A stretch of DNA of 64,000 nucleotides from Dryocosmus kuriphilus (lineage: Eukaryota; Arthropoda; Insecta; Hymenoptera; Cynipidae), in NCBI GenBank assembly GCA_038277395.1, contig CM076192.1:129048026-129112025 (forward strand), given 5' to 3'. Position 1 is the stretch's first letter. Every line of letters starts with the position of its first letter. Position numbers and translations under genes: made by a program. Below, piece by piece: positions 22,546 to 34,650 of this stretch. Below the pieces are notes generated by a model that saw only the letters and a program-made list of their open reading frames with translations, was not told the origin of the DNA and did no database searches.

Positions 22546-23612
22546 TTAAACCGGCTTAAACGACGAAAATAAAATATTATTTGATAGCGTTTCTACTTCT
22601 TTAACAAACTTGCAATAGAAATTAAAGAAATTCTTTGAACCGTTCCAATTACCCCGTTTCAAAATCTCTTCCAGATTAACATTTTTCTTAAAGATATACG
22701 AAGCCACTGCCGAACGCAATGAACCCGCTCTATCCCCAATCTTTGAAGCAGCAAAAAGAGTTTTCAACCAACCTGCAATTATCTCCACAAAGCCGCATTT
22801 ACCTTAGCCTTTGTCGTAACAAAGAGGTTCATCAAGCCAGGAACCGTCCTTCTTCTACTCGCTGATACTTCTATCAATGGATTGATCCAGTATACAATCT
22901 CGAACTCCCTCTGGTTTGCCTTTGTCAACCTCCAGCCCAACTGCCTATAACTCGCAGTATACTTTTTGATCCAAAGTTTGGCCAAAAGGTCACCAAATCC
23001 TCTTCCAACACCATCTTATTCGAATCTATGGACAGAAGGGTAAGATCGTGGACTCTTCGATCTGATGCCTACATCAATAAAACAGCTGCATGTCTTGTTA
23101 CTTGAAAAATACTACTTTCATTTGGGGAATTATTCTTCAGCCAACTGATCAACCACTCATATTCCATACCCCCTTATGCGGGGATGCCTTTTTCACTTCA
23201 CTAGTGCTGATTGCTTTCAGCATGGATTTTATCAGCAGATGAGAAAAAAGCCTTCCTTCCCCTTCCGGATTTACAAAAACCTTGATGACCGATTTTCTGA
23301 CAAAAATCGTCTTATACGCTAGCTTCTTCACCCTAAACAAATATCCAAAATAGGTTGCTAAATCCTGCGGTGTTCGATTACCTGGTACGTCCTTATTATC
23401 CTTACTCACTGCCACCATTGCTTCCATGCCGAGGAATATGTTTTCCGGGCTGAATCCCTCCATCCTGAAGACAAAAGCTTAATATCCTGCTCCTTTAAAC
23501 CCAAAATCAGCTCAGTCCACCATGTATCCTCCAAGCCTCCAAGCAGAGGTCTTTTACATTCTGCGGAGGCTGTCCTGTCGCCATATATACCAGATGTTTC
23601 TCCAGATTTCAC
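22546..23612 (-). pseudogene. Second DIRS tyrosine recombinase, frameshifted
   Basis: The N-terminal SAM-like part (ARKTYSSAWKQWWQ, about 23406-23460) is followed by frame changes near 23440 and 23140. Arg box I is visible as RRVHDLTLLSID (about 23035-23075). The C-terminal part 22788-22546 has IAGWLKTLF, SLRSAV where H-x-x-R is expected (His absent) and NFYCKF with the nucleophile Tyr. All boxes are in order but no single frame covers them, so this copy is inactive. Confidence 0.8.
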
Positions 23613-25327
23613 AGCTGAAGTGGCGCCGCAGAGCTTCTATTCTTCAGATCCTGTCTCCAAAAGGTTTTCTCCCTCCTGGGTGCCACCACAAGGAAAAGAC
23701 CCTTCGCCGTATTCAAGTGCTGCAAGACCTTGGGAATCAGTGGAGGCGGCGGAAACACCCATAACAGATCCACTTCCCATGTCCTGCTGAAGGCATCCAA
23801 GGGGTATGCTTCGCGATCGCCGGCCTCCATCGTCACATATTTCAGCACTAATTTGGATCTGCTCGTGGCAAACAAATCTATTTGCGGCGTTCCCCACTTC
23901 TTGAAAACAACTCTGATCAGACTGCTTTTCAGGTGCCATTCCGTTAAGGGTAAACCTCTGGACAATCTGTCCGCTGGATAGTTGTACTGACCCGGAAGGT
24001 AAAATGGGACCAGATGAATTCGAAACTACTACGTCACCAACAGCAATCGCTTGGCTATGGTGTGAAGGATCTGGGACCGCGTCCCTTCTTGCCTTCGAAT
24101 ATATGCCGCCACTGTTTTGTTGTCTGATTGCAACAATACTGATCTGCCTCTCAGTTTGTACTCCAACGTCTCGATTGCTATCAACGCTGTGAAAAGCTCC
24201 TTCCGGTTCACATGCCAACCTCGTTGTTCTGACTTCCAGAGTCCCGACTTCATTACATTGTCTAGGTGGAAACACCGGCCCACCTCTGATGCGTCTGTTG
24301 TCAAGAAGATATTCGGATCGTTCATGAATATCGGCCTGGTTTGACTTATATTCTCCTACCACCATACGCAATCCTCTAGCACTCCTGGCGGTATTCTTAC
24401 ACTCCTCTCCTGCTCTTCTTCCGGCAGCTTCTTGTACGCCCTTTGCAACTCGCACGAGAACAGACGACCTAATGGAGTAACTAGAGTTGCAAAGTTCAAT
24501 TGACCTAACAGAGACGCTCGTATTGTCCAATTCCACCTTTCCAAAGACCGCATTTGACTGATTACCTTTAGAATACGACCTTTCTTGTTGTCCGGTCATC
24601 ACATCGTATTCAACTCCGTGTTCCATTTGATCCCTAAAAACTCCAATTCTCTTGAGGGCTCTATTACTGACTTGTCCATATTTAACACCCAGCCAAGGCT
24701 TTGAAGATAACAAAAAACACCGTCGATCTGCTCCTGCAGAATATTCTTGTCTTGATGGGCAAACAGGATGTCGTCCAAATATACCAACAGTCTTATCCCC
24801 CGCTGACGAAGGAAACTCGCCACACAATTGCTTATCCTGGAAAATGCCAATGAAGCAGTCGCTAGCCCGAAAGGCAGACAAGTAAAGTTGTAGATCTGGG
24901 CATTGTATGACAGACTCAGAAATCTTCGGTGACTTTCCTTCACTGGAATGTGGAAATATGCCTTGGACACATCCACCGTGACCAAAAAATCTTCCTTTTG
25001 AAGGAACCTCGGTACCTTTAGCTGATTGGCTAGCCGAAATTTCTCTGGTTGCAGAAAATGATTCAGCTGCCTCAGATTGAAGATTTGAAGAAAATCGCCA
25101 TCCGACTTCGGGATTAAGAACATCGGGGAAAGAAAACCTGTGGACCATCCGGATATTTCCAAGATTTCCATTTCCAATAGTTTCTGCAGTTCTTGCGACA
25201 TTAGACGCGATAAATTGGTGCCGAACTTTTCTATATTTTTCTTGGAAAATGGAACTGCCATAGGCTTCTTTACGAATGGTATGACATAGCCCCCAATCAT
25301 TTTTAATATATATTCTGGGGCACCCAA
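23609..25327 (-). pseudogene. Second DIRS RT-RNase H frame with in-frame stops
   Basis: The RT begins GAPEYILKMIGGYVIPF, with VDVSKAYFHIPV (motif A), PFGLATA and YLDDILFAH (about 24780-24800). The RNase H has TTDASEVG, NRKELF and QSDNKT, so all three acidic residues are kept. A PQIDLFATS block (about 23880) follows as in other DIRS. The whole region stays in one frame, broken by three stops at 24599-24601, 24356-24358 and 24029-24031. Its function would be reverse transcription and template degradation. Confidence 0.88.
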
Positions 25328-25337
25328 CTTGCGCCAT
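23637..25337 (-). other. 566-codon frame overlapping all of RT-RNase H, in frame with the recombinase
   Basis: A second minus-strand frame runs uninterrupted from 25337 to a stop at 23637-23639, covering the RT and RNase H coding DNA in another phase. One codon block further on, the same phase continues as the recombinase N-terminus (23612). Extensive overlap of RT and recombinase ORFs is known for DIRS-1. This may therefore be the 5' part of a long recombinase ORF or simply an open shadow frame. The protein has no recognisable domain. Confidence 0.4.
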
Positions 25338-25425
25338 TGTGGAACAAGAAACTACAGCCGACCCGCCCGAAAGCTGTGGTCATGCTTTGTTTGGCCTCCG
25401 GTCCTTTTTTCCGGGGATACTTCTG

Positions 25426-26824
25426 CTATCTCCTTTCCTTGGTTCCTTTGCGCCGTGCTTGCGAAAGGACACCCGAGGTGATGATTGCGATTTCGCTTAT
25501 GAAAGGGGAAGCTTCCCGAGCTATTGGGCCTCTGCGCCAGCCTATCCTTTGCTTGATAGTAAGACCTTCTTTAAACAGTTTCCTATCTTGCAGAAAAATT
25601 CTTCTCAAACCACCTCGCTGATTGAAAAATTTAAATAGCAAATCTTCGTCAAACAAATGAGTCTCCGACGGAGGGATTTCAGGCAGCTTTGCTGCGTGAC
25701 GCTGCTCTTTGGGCTTGAAGACCTTTCTACGCATCTCAATCACCTCTGCTCTTCTTGCGCATATAAACTGAAGCGAATCGTCAGATACCTCCTTAAATTG
25801 GGATTTTTCTAAAAAAAAACTGCTTTAATATCTTCGTAAGCCTCCGGGTGCTTAGTGGTTGACGATTTCAGAGCTTTCACAAAATTATTCCTCTGCATTA
25901 AAAGACCATGAGTCAAAGTTCCCGTTAGTTCATTTATATGCTCTAAAAGCTTATTTTTGTAAGACTTCACAGCCAAGCCTTCCAATTGCGTGTTGACCTT
26001 TAGCGAGCTAAACACCGGGGACGTCTGTAGCTTTTTCTGAACTTCCCTGTACTTAATTCTGTTCCAAGCACACGAACCCAGCTTTTGTCAAAAAATGCCC
26101 TGAGCTTTAATATCTGCTGTTGGCGGGGGAATTGGAGGCTCTTTCTCCTTTACCTGAGCCACACACGATAGGGCTTCCAAATTATGCGCTGGGTCTATCG
26201 GTATTTTATCCAAGACGATATTAAACGTATGGCCCACCTCATCTTGCAGCGCTGCAGTTATCACCGGGCCTTCTTAAACCCGAATGAGAAACAGTTTCTA
26301 GATTTCGGCCTGTTCCACCGAACAGTTTAACATAGACACTTTAAGGTCTCGATACTGCTTTTTATGCAAATCGACCGCGGATGGATTAAAAGCTCGTGCC
26401 AATCCAACCGTTGGCAAGGCAAATCGCGGTTTATTTAATATTTGCGGATCAAAATTCTGTTAACTTTCAAAAAGACTCTCCCTGGAAAGATCTAATGACC
26501 TCCAGTTCAATCAACCTACCGGTTAAGATTCTTCTGCCAATAACTTAATCCTGTCTAAAACCCTGTCTTTATCATCCGTTTCTGCTGCTACCTCCACCAG
26601 CTCGTCCATAGTCGACCAGCTTGGCTCGCCCATCTAAAATATTTTAGTATATCTTTTGTGTATTCTGCTTGGGATAGAATGTCTGCAAGCTTTAATTTAT
26701 ACGTGCACCAATAGAGGCGAAGATATTCAAACAGCTTGCCGAAATATGCTCTAGGTCTCTTAACTCGAGCCGTTGCGGCTTTCGTTTCAGCCGTGTCTCG
26801 GCTGCCTCTACGCCTCGGCTGCAA
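25426..26824 (-). pseudogene. Gag-like region of the second DIRS element
   Basis: Three fragments upstream of the RT lie in different frames: 26824-26588 (Arg-rich, then LSQAEYTKDILKYF), 26015-25809 (LEGLAVKSYKNKLLEHINEL, helical) and 25743-25426 (KPKEQRHAAKLPEIPPSE linker). Position and composition suggest the DIRS gag, which would package element RNA. Sequence alone does not prove it. Confidence 0.45.
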
Positions 26825-27379
26825 TTTTGCGTTTGCACCTCGGCTGACAAGGAGCCCCGTGGGGGCTGCCTTATTCTGTCAGGCGAGCCTAGACGGCTGC
26901 GCCTTGAGAGCCTTTACGGCTGTCGCTGCGGCTGGTGAGACGAAATAAACCTTAGCTTATCTTCTGAAACAAAAAAACATAATGCGAAAAATTCCCTTAC
27001 CTTTTCCTTTGCATAACAAACGATCAAGACTCGAAATATCCTCGATCGCTATCGTACTTACTAGACACTTAATCACAATTTATCACTTTCACGAACGTTA
27101 CACAACGTTTTGACTTGCACACACCACTCGGAAAACGACAGCGTACTAAAGAACGGATCTGTAAGCTGACCGTGCTAGCAGGTGATCACAACCTTTGGGG
27201 CGTTGGAGAGGGAAAAGGGTTCCCTAACGCCCTCTATTGGCGAGTTTTGGTTAAATTTAGATGAGTATACACGAAAGGAAACGGTAGGTAATCTCCGAAA
27301 GGTCAAGCCGAAGGAACAGACCTGAAATAATCCTTACGTATTTTATCATATTTCATGAAGTTAATCATCAAGATTTTTT

Positions 27380-28890
27380 TTTTGAAATTTTAGCAAATTT
27401 TGAAAATTTTTGTAATTATTTACTGTATAATTAACTAATAAATAAAAATAATAGTATTAAGATTTTTAATTCAATATTAATTTTCGTAAATTTTGAATAT
27501 CGACAACTTTAAAATTTAGACGATTTGAAATTTGGAGGATTTTAAATTTCGAGAGTTTAAGAATTAGGGGGAAATGAATAATTCGTTAATATTATAATTC
27601 ACAAATTTTATAATTCTGTAAGTTTTAATTTCGGATATTTCTAAATTTGGTATTTGCATAATTCGAAATTTTTATATGTTCATAATTTAAAATTTTGTCG
27701 TTATTTTAAATTTCGGAAATTTTATAATTCGTCCAGTTTTATTTTCGGTAATGTCCTTTTGCGTTAATTTTTATTTCAGCATTTATTTTTTCGTTACTTA
27801 TTATTAGTCCCATAATTAAATGTTTGGTTTTTTATTTGAATATTTATTATCGTCAAATTTTAAAAACGACAATTTCGAATTTCGAAGATTTTAAATTTCG
27901 GCAATTCTAAATTTAGGGAACTTAAGAACTTCTTGGAAATTAATACTTGATTAATTTTACAACTCGTTAATATTGTAATTCGAAAATTTTATAATTCGTG
28001 CATTTTTATTTTCGGCAATGTTCTTTTTCGTTAATTTTTATTTCAGCATTTACTTTTCCGTAATGTGTTATTAGTCCCATAGCTAAATATTTTATTTTTT
28101 ATCTCAATATTTATTTTCGTCAATTTGAAATATCGACAATTTTGAATTTCGACGATTTTAAGCGTCGGCAATTTTAAATTTAGGGAACTTAAGAATTTTG
28201 GGGAAATTAATAATCGACAAATTTTATAATTAGTTTATATTATAATTCGAAAATTTTATAATTCTGTAAATATTACTTTCAGATATTATGAAATTCGTGA
28301 TTTGCGTAATTCGAGATATTTATTTTGGGATAATTAAAAATTTTGTCGTTATTTTAAATTTCGGAAATTTTATAATTCGTCAATTTTAATCTTCGGCAAC
28401 TTTCTATTTCAATTATTTGTATTTCCGCATTTACGTTTTTGTTGTCCTTCTTTAGTCCAATAATTCAATCTTTTATTTTTTAATTCAATATTTATTTCCG
28501 TCAATTTTAAATATCGATAATCTCGAAATCCGACAATTTTGAATGACGACAATATTAACTTTTGGTAACTGAAGAATTTGGGATAAAGTAATAGTCCGTT
28601 AATTTTATAATTCGCTTAAACTATAATTCACAAATTTTATAAATTTTCAAATTTTAAATTCGAATATTTTTGAATTCGTCATTTGTATAATTCAAGATTT
28701 TTCTTTTTCGACAATTAAAAATGTTATCGCTATTTAAAAATTCGGAAATTGTTTAATTCGTGCAGTTTCTTTTTCGGCAATCTTTTTTCATTAATTTATG
28801 TTTTCTGCATTTATTCCTGTATTATTTTTTTCAGTCCCAAATTTACGTAAATTTATACAATTAATAATTTTCAGAGAAAATAAATTTATT
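27380..28890. repeat. Satellite-like tandem array, period about 370-380 bp
   Basis: The anchor TAGTCCCATAATTAAATG-like recurs at about 27805, 28072, 28452 and 28832. A second anchor (GGGGAAATTAATAAT-like) recurs at 27566, 27932, 28198 and 28570. Spacing is 366-380 bp, except one unit shortened to about 266 bp by an internal deletion. Units consist of AATTTTATAATTCG and AAATTTCGG motifs. The array runs into the assembly gap. Confidence 0.85.
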
Positions 28891-28895
28891 TGTGA

Positions 28896-29395
28896 NNNNN
28901 NNNNNNNNNNNNNNNNNNNNNNNNNNNNNNNNNNNNNNNNNNNNNNNNNNNNNNNNNNNNNNNNNNNNNNNNNNNNNNNNNNNNNNNNNNNNNNNNNNNN
29001 NNNNNNNNNNNNNNNNNNNNNNNNNNNNNNNNNNNNNNNNNNNNNNNNNNNNNNNNNNNNNNNNNNNNNNNNNNNNNNNNNNNNNNNNNNNNNNNNNNNN
29101 NNNNNNNNNNNNNNNNNNNNNNNNNNNNNNNNNNNNNNNNNNNNNNNNNNNNNNNNNNNNNNNNNNNNNNNNNNNNNNNNNNNNNNNNNNNNNNNNNNNN
29201 NNNNNNNNNNNNNNNNNNNNNNNNNNNNNNNNNNNNNNNNNNNNNNNNNNNNNNNNNNNNNNNNNNNNNNNNNNNNNNNNNNNNNNNNNNNNNNNNNNNN
29301 NNNNNNNNNNNNNNNNNNNNNNNNNNNNNNNNNNNNNNNNNNNNNNNNNNNNNNNNNNNNNNNNNNNNNNNNNNNNNNNNNNNNNNNNNNNNNNN
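28896..29395. other. Assembly gap (500 N)
   Basis: Exactly 500 N. It removes the 3' half of the mariner element and an unknown length of satellite array. Confidence 0.99.
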
Positions 29396-30150
29396 CTGGC
29401 GCGTTATCGTAGTGAAGAAGCCAGTCACCGCTTGACCAGAAACGCGGTCGTTTTCTGCTCACGGCATCATGCAATCTTTTCGGAACTTCAACGTAATATT
29501 CTTTGCTGATAGTCTGACCTCTTGAAGCAAATTGGTAGTGCACAACATCCTCACAATCGAAAAAAATAATCAGCATTGACTTAACATAGCTCCAACTTTG
29601 ATGTGCTTTTTGCGGCCGTGGCTCATCTGGACGCTTCCACTATGAAGAATGTTGTTTAGTTTCAGGATCGTAACCATAAACCCATGATTCATCACCCGTA
29701 ATAACCTTCTTAAGGACATTTTCATCATCACTGACCATTTCCAAGTTGTCCTGAGCGATTTCAGAGCCCGGTCGTGAGCAATTTCGGAATGAATTTCGCA
29801 CACACGCGAGTCATTCGCAAAATTTTGTTCAAAATTTCCCAAACAGTAATTTTCGGTATTCCGAGATCATTTTCTACTTCAAGAACAGTCAATCGACGAT
29901 CACGTTCAATCGCAAGTCCCACACGCTCGATGTTTTCCAGTGTTGTTGTCATCAGAGGTCGGCCTGAACGAGGGTCACTGTCAACAGATGTGCGGCCATT
30001 TTTAAACCGCCTGTACTACTCCTTTGTCTGTGTTATGCCCATACTTTTGTCCCCAAAGGCCTTCTGTAACATTTCAATAGTTTTCGTACAACTCATGCCG
30101 AGATCGAAACAGAATTTGATGCAAATTCGTTGATCTCTTCTTTCTGTCAT
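29396..30150 (-). pseudogene. Mariner transposase (DD34D family), truncated and broken
   Basis: The start is MTERRDQRICIKF at 30150. An HTH region follows with QTKE, a stop (TAG for Trp) and YRRFKNGR. Then come SGRP, RRLTVLEVENDLGI (second HTH), a frameshift near 29765, VITGDESWVYGYDPETKQ (first catalytic Asp), a stop at about 29640, and HYDNAP (second Asp) where the gap begins. The third Asp is missing. The protein would cut and paste at TA sites. At least two stops and one frameshift make it inactive. Confidence 0.88.
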
Positions 30151-30360
30151 TTTCAACAGTATACAAATGCGACGAACGGAAGAAGCACGTTGGACACAAA
30201 CACACGCTGCACGCGACCCAAGGCGTCCGGCCGGGAACTACGGCGTTCAGGGAGTTCGTGAGGGACTACTAGTTACGCTCATGCCCCGCAGAGGCCGCTG
30301 GAGCGCTCTGGCGCGAAGATATGAATGCAGTTCGGTTAGTTTTCAGACACATCTTGTATA
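29396..30360 (-). mobile_element. Mariner transposon, 5' part
   Basis: The 5' terminus near 30360 reads (minus) ACAAGATGTGTCTGAAAACT, and the same terminus recurs at 41105. The transposase ORF begins 210 bp inside. The 3' end lies in the gap. The same insertion point in repeat Z is seen in both copies, so the mariner arrived before Z was duplicated. Confidence 0.85.
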
Positions 30361-30778
30361 TAGATGGAGAGTGGTTTAAGATTACCAAAACGGTCAAAGT
30401 ACAATTTTTCGTACCTTTTTCCGTTGTAATTAACTTTTGACTGCTGCACATTGTTGCTACGAAAATTCCGAAATGTTATAAACAATATATAGTTGCTTAA
30501 AAAGTCCTTTCTCTTTGTTTAATTCGAAAACTGCTAAGAGGAAGCCAACGGTACCTTTGGTTTTACGATAGGACTTTTAATTTTACTTTTAAAATTCGCA
30601 CAAGTCATGAAATAATATGCAGATACTCTGGTAAATCGGATTCGACGTGGATAGGATGTAAACAACAGTTCATTTCTTAATTATTGACAACTAAGACTTC
30701 GTAGGAGTTTAATAATGATAATAACTTCTCCCAGAATAGTTTTTGTTTATATATTATTTACATTAAACACTTGTAACC

Positions 30779-32606
30779 AATGGGGGTGATGGATAATATT
30801 TATGTGATGAATTACTTGGTGAATAAAAGGATTAAACGAGAGAAAGGAGGAATGATAGTAATGTTTGTGGACCTGAAAGCAGCGTTTAATTCACTGGAGA
30901 GAGAAGAAATAGAAAAAGTAATGGTGAAAAAGGGGATAAGAGAGGGGTTAAGAAAGAGAGTATCGGAAATGTGTAGAGAGACAAAAAGTAGAGTAAAGAT
31001 AGCAGAGCAAGTAGGAGGGAGTTTCTGGTTGGCAAGAGGGGTGAGACAAGGGTGCCCGCTCAGCCCGTTACTATTTAATATAGTGATATCAGACTTGGAG
31101 GAACAAATGAGAAAAAAAAGGTTGGGGGGGAGTGAGGCTGGGAGGTGAAAGGATTTATACCCTGGCATATGCAGACGATTTGGTGGTGATGGCAGAGGAC
31201 GAAGAAGGGATGGCAGGGTTAATAACAGGATTAGAAAAATATCTGGATGAGAAAAAGTTGAAGTTAAATGAAGAAAAGACAAAGATAATGAGGTTTAGAA
31301 AAGGAGGGGGAAGAAAAAAAGTATGGAGTGGGAGGTGGAAAGGAAGGAAAATAGAAGAGGTAAAGGAGTTCAAATATCTGGGATACACTGTACAGAGTAA
31401 TGGAGATCAAAGAGCACATGTGAGAGAAAGGATAAGGAGAGCGGCAGGGGTAATGAAGCAGATATGGGGCATAGGGAAAAGAAGATTCAAGAAAGATTGG
31501 GAGAGAAGAATGTGGCTATTTGATACGCTAGTATGGCCGGTAGTAGGATATGGAGCAGAAATATGGGGTTGGAAGGAAAGGGAGGAGATTGAAAGGTTAC
31601 AAGAGAGGTACATACGATGGACGCTGGGAGTGGACTGGAGAACGCCTGGATATATGGTGAGAGAAGAAGCGCAAAGGGAAAAATTAGGTATTAAAGCAGT
31701 GAAAAGGGCATGGAAATTTGAGGAGAAGTTGAGAGATGGAAGGGGTGGGGAGTTGGCAAGAAAGTGTTTGAGGGAGGTCGAGGAGAGGAGAGGGAGGAGA
31801 ATGGAATGGTCGAGATGGGAAGAAGAAAGGAAGGAGTGTCTCAGTGATAAAAGTATAAAGAGAGGGGCAGAGATAAATTTTGAAGAAGTGGAGAGAAGAG
31901 AGGGGGAAAGACAATTAATGGAAAGATGGGAGATGATTGAAAGTTCGAAGTATAATAAATGGTATAAGATGATAAAAAAGGAAGGATTGCCAAAGTATTT
32001 GAGAAAGGGGTGGGGAGAAAGAAGATGGATAAGGATAGCAAGATTTAGACTGGGTAATGAGGTGAGGGAAGGAATGTGCTGGGGAAAAAAGGAGAACAGA
32101 GAATGCAGATTATGTAAATGGGAGGAGGAAACATGGGAACATGTATGGGATGGATGTAGAAGAGGAAAGGAAGATAAAGGAAGTTGGCAGGAGAATGTGG
32201 GTAGGATTTTAGGAGAGGAAGGTATGGGGGAAGAATGGATGAAAGAATTGGAGGAAGCTAGAGGAAAGAGTGAGGAGAAATGAAAGTGTAAGGAAAGCCA
32301 GTCTTAGAGAAAGGTGTAAAATGTATTAAAATGTAAAATGTATTAGATAATTAGATTAGAGTATGTATTAGAGTATGTATTTAGATAATAAGAATAATAT
32401 AAGCAAAGGAAACTTACGACTGCTGTGTAAAATAGCGTACATGAAAAGCTATCTGTTATTATAATAAACGCCAGAATTAATGAAACTGAATAATAGAATA
32501 GAAATGTAAATAAGTGTAGAATAATATAGTCATAGATAACAGTAAAAGATGTATGAGAAACGGGGCATGTAAACCCTTAGGGGACACATTATGAATAAAG
32601 AAGAAG
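30779..32606 (+). mobile_element. LINE B: 5'-truncated non-LTR retrotransposon
   Basis: The 1.83-kb insertion is flanked by a perfect 14-bp duplication AAACACTTGTAACC (30765-30778 and 32607-32620). It starts in the middle of the RT, as expected of incomplete target-primed reverse transcription. It ends with ATGAATAAAGAAGAAG. Z copy 2 near 40865 has the uninterrupted site. Confidence 0.92.
30783..32283 (+). pseudogene. LINE B RT C-terminal half, one frameshift
   Basis: It begins at DNIYVMNYLVN. FVDLKAAFNS (motif A), RQGCPLSPLLF and, after a frameshift near 31110-31135 in a poly-A/poly-G tract, LAYADDLVVM (about 31160-31190) follow. The thumb-like region has WGIGKRRFKKDW and VVGYGAEIWGW. The end has CRLCKWEEETWEHVWDGC, a zinc knuckle (about 32105-32158). 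The family is related to LINE A but clearly distinct. Confidence 0.88.
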
Positions 32607-32714
32607 AAACACTTGTAACCTAGAAAAGTGTTACTAAGGCTTATTTTTTTCAATAATTTACTTCTTGCAGCGGTAGAAAAAAACATTAAGAAGTATTTTA
32701 GTCAGGAAACTACT

Positions 32715-33146
32715 AGTGCCCGACCGAAGCTTCGGCTTCGGCTTGGGCTTCGGCTACCTTCGGCCAGAAAAGGCACCTTCGGCCACATATTCGGTTCGGC
32801 CAAACAGCCGAAGGTTTGACCGAAGCCGCAGTTTTGTATTTAACCGTCAAAAATGAACGAACTAATAAAAGTGTGCTGTTCCCACTATGTGCTATACATA
32901 TTACATAGTATTATTCTGATAAATAAATATGAAAAAAAGTTTATACATATATTTTTTTGTAATGATGCAATTTCAGAAACAGTTTTATACTTACGTGTTA
33001 TGTATACTGAAGTCGGGCTTTTATGTAAAATATTTAATTTTTTAACCTTCGGCTTCGGCTTCGGCCGAAGGTTATGGCAAGAGCCGAACAATAGGCTTCG
33101 GCTTCGGCTTCGGCCAGAAAATGACCTTCGGTCGGACACTAAAAAC
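32715..33146. mobile_element. 430-bp TIR element rich in CTTCGG
   Basis: Ends are TAGTGCCCGACCGAAG and, reversed, TAGTGTCCGACCGAAG. Subterminal tracts of CTTCGGCTTCGGC occur on both sides, and the middle is AT-rich and noncoding. Flanks GAAACTAC and AAAACTAG match at 6 of 8 bases, suggesting hAT-type insertion. Z copy 2 at about 40765-40775 shows the site without it. Confidence 0.75.
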
Positions 33147-33765
33147 TAGTAGTGTGGTTGAATGTTTTTTTTCGAACGATAGTTTTATTCACAATAATTG
33201 CAAAATATTAAATAAGAACATTATTGTTTGAAAGTCCTTGCATGTTGCCTGATTGTAAAAATACCTTACTTAAAAATATTTTGATAGGACCTATAGTTTT
33301 AGAGAAAAATTAATTGCATAAGTTAAAGCTAACTAAATAATTTTGCTATTATAAGTTTCTAAATCTAAATTACGGAAAATTTTACTGAATTAGAGCAACT
33401 GAATCTTTGGCTAATGAAATATAGTAATATTTTGGTATTTTGCTAATGGAATAGTAAAAATTCTCAAGTACGCTTAGAAAAATTTGATATTCGTCTTTTA
33501 TCGAATTTCCTAATTTTTCAGTGTGATTATTTTTCACGTAAATAATGTAAAGAAACATAGATTAGTGCGATAATGATTCTAGTTTTTTTTATTAACTTGG
33601 AATAATTTCTAAATATTTGTATTGGGGTGACGTAGCCTATTTACAAGTTTCATATCTAGCCTTTATGTTCTTTTAATAAAGATAAAAATCTTAGACAACC
33701 ACGCTCTTTTATTAAACTGTCTTTTATTTCTCACTAATTTTTCCATTTTAACGCAATAACTTGTA

Positions 33766-34369
33766 AATATTTTGCTCGATGTGACGTAGTCTACCTGCAA
33801 GTTTCACAATATGGGCTTTTTATTGTTATAAATAATGTTGTAAATATTACACGATCGCCTTCCGTTATAACTATCATTTTATATTTTTCACGTTTCCCAT
33901 TTATATAACTCTTTTTTAAATTAACATACAGCCCTAAATAAAATCATATAATTTTGAATAAGCAGTTAGTGTATTTTTCCACTTTGGAATTAGCAAATAT
34001 TTCGACTAATTTTTAATGTTGCACTTTCCTCTAATCAACGTATTATTCTGTGCACAACAAATTTTTTAAACTAAATTTTTTTATGACTCAAATTATTAAA
34101 AAACAAGCTCCAAACTAAAAGGTTTATAAAGAAATAACTATATTCATAATAAGTTGTTTATGATTAAACATTGATCAAGAAGGTCAAGTTGTAGGAAAAC
34201 TTTTTCTCAAAAAAATAAGTTATCATTAAATTCGTATCATTTTCAAACATTTTGTAAAAAGCAATGAGAAAAAAAGAACAAAACAAGAAAAGTCTACTAA
34301 CTAATTGGTAAACGAAGTTACTATAGAATTAGTCAGTCTTTTCACAAACTAACTTTAATAAAATAAACT
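33766..34369. other. AT-rich spacer between Z copies
   Basis: No ORF or structured element seen. A second phrase resembling TGACGTAGTCTACCTGCAAGTTTC (33781-33808) repeats the one at 33626-33650, so the edge of Z may contain a weak internal duplication of about 155 bp. Confidence 0.45.
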
Positions 34370-34633
34370 TGTGATTTTTTTAGTATTCCATTCGCGAAAT
34401 GCTAAAATATTACTATATTTCATTATTTAAAGACGCAATTACTCTAATTCAATAAAATTGTCCGTAATTCAGATTTAGAAAGCTGTAATAGTAAAAATAT
34501 TCAGTTAGCTTTAACCTATGCAATTAATTTTTAAGAAATTATCAAAAAACCTATCGTATAGTTGTTTTCCTCTCATCGATCTCCCAGGTATTTTTTTAAT
34601 CAGGCAAAAAAAAAAAGGATTTTTTAAACGAAA
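34370..34633 (+). repeat. Z repeat, copy 3 (split by the Penelope element)
   Basis: TATTCCATTCGCGAAATGCT and following sequence match 40430-40680. The copy resumes at 39381-39470 after the Penelope insertion (TGCAATTATTATGAATAAAA). Confidence 0.7.
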
Positions 34634-34650
34634 AAATTATTACTTAATAT

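Larger units (their letters stand above)
21988..27335 (-). mobile_element. Second DIRS-like retrotransposon, nearly complete, decayed
   Basis: Coding on the minus strand in the order gag-like, RT, RNase H, tyrosine recombinase. It is bounded by inverted terminal repeats, 22029-22168 and 27140-27335 (shared TTGACCTTTCGGAGATTACC), the right one about 50 bp longer. Just inside the left terminus, 22196-22312 is an internal complementary region. Its first part is the reverse complement of 21988-22064. Its second part copies the right terminus. This inverted-repeat plus internal-complement plan is diagnostic of the DIRS1 group and supports rolling-circle-like cDNA completion. Confidence 0.88.
30361..33765 (-). 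repeat. Z repeat, copy 1
   Basis: After removal of LINE B (30779-32606) and a MITE (32715-33146), this region is the reverse of 39790-41104. Shared phrases include TCCTATCGTAAAACCAAAGG, ATTCGAAAACTGCTAAGAG and TTGGGGTGACGTAGCC. It is noncoding. Its copies serve as empty-site references for four insertions. Confidence 0.75.

Noticed and set aside
28791..29576. Long frames spanning the N runs (also 46004-46609)
   Set aside because: They consist of N translated as unknown residues. Only the mariner end at 29396-29576 is real sequence.
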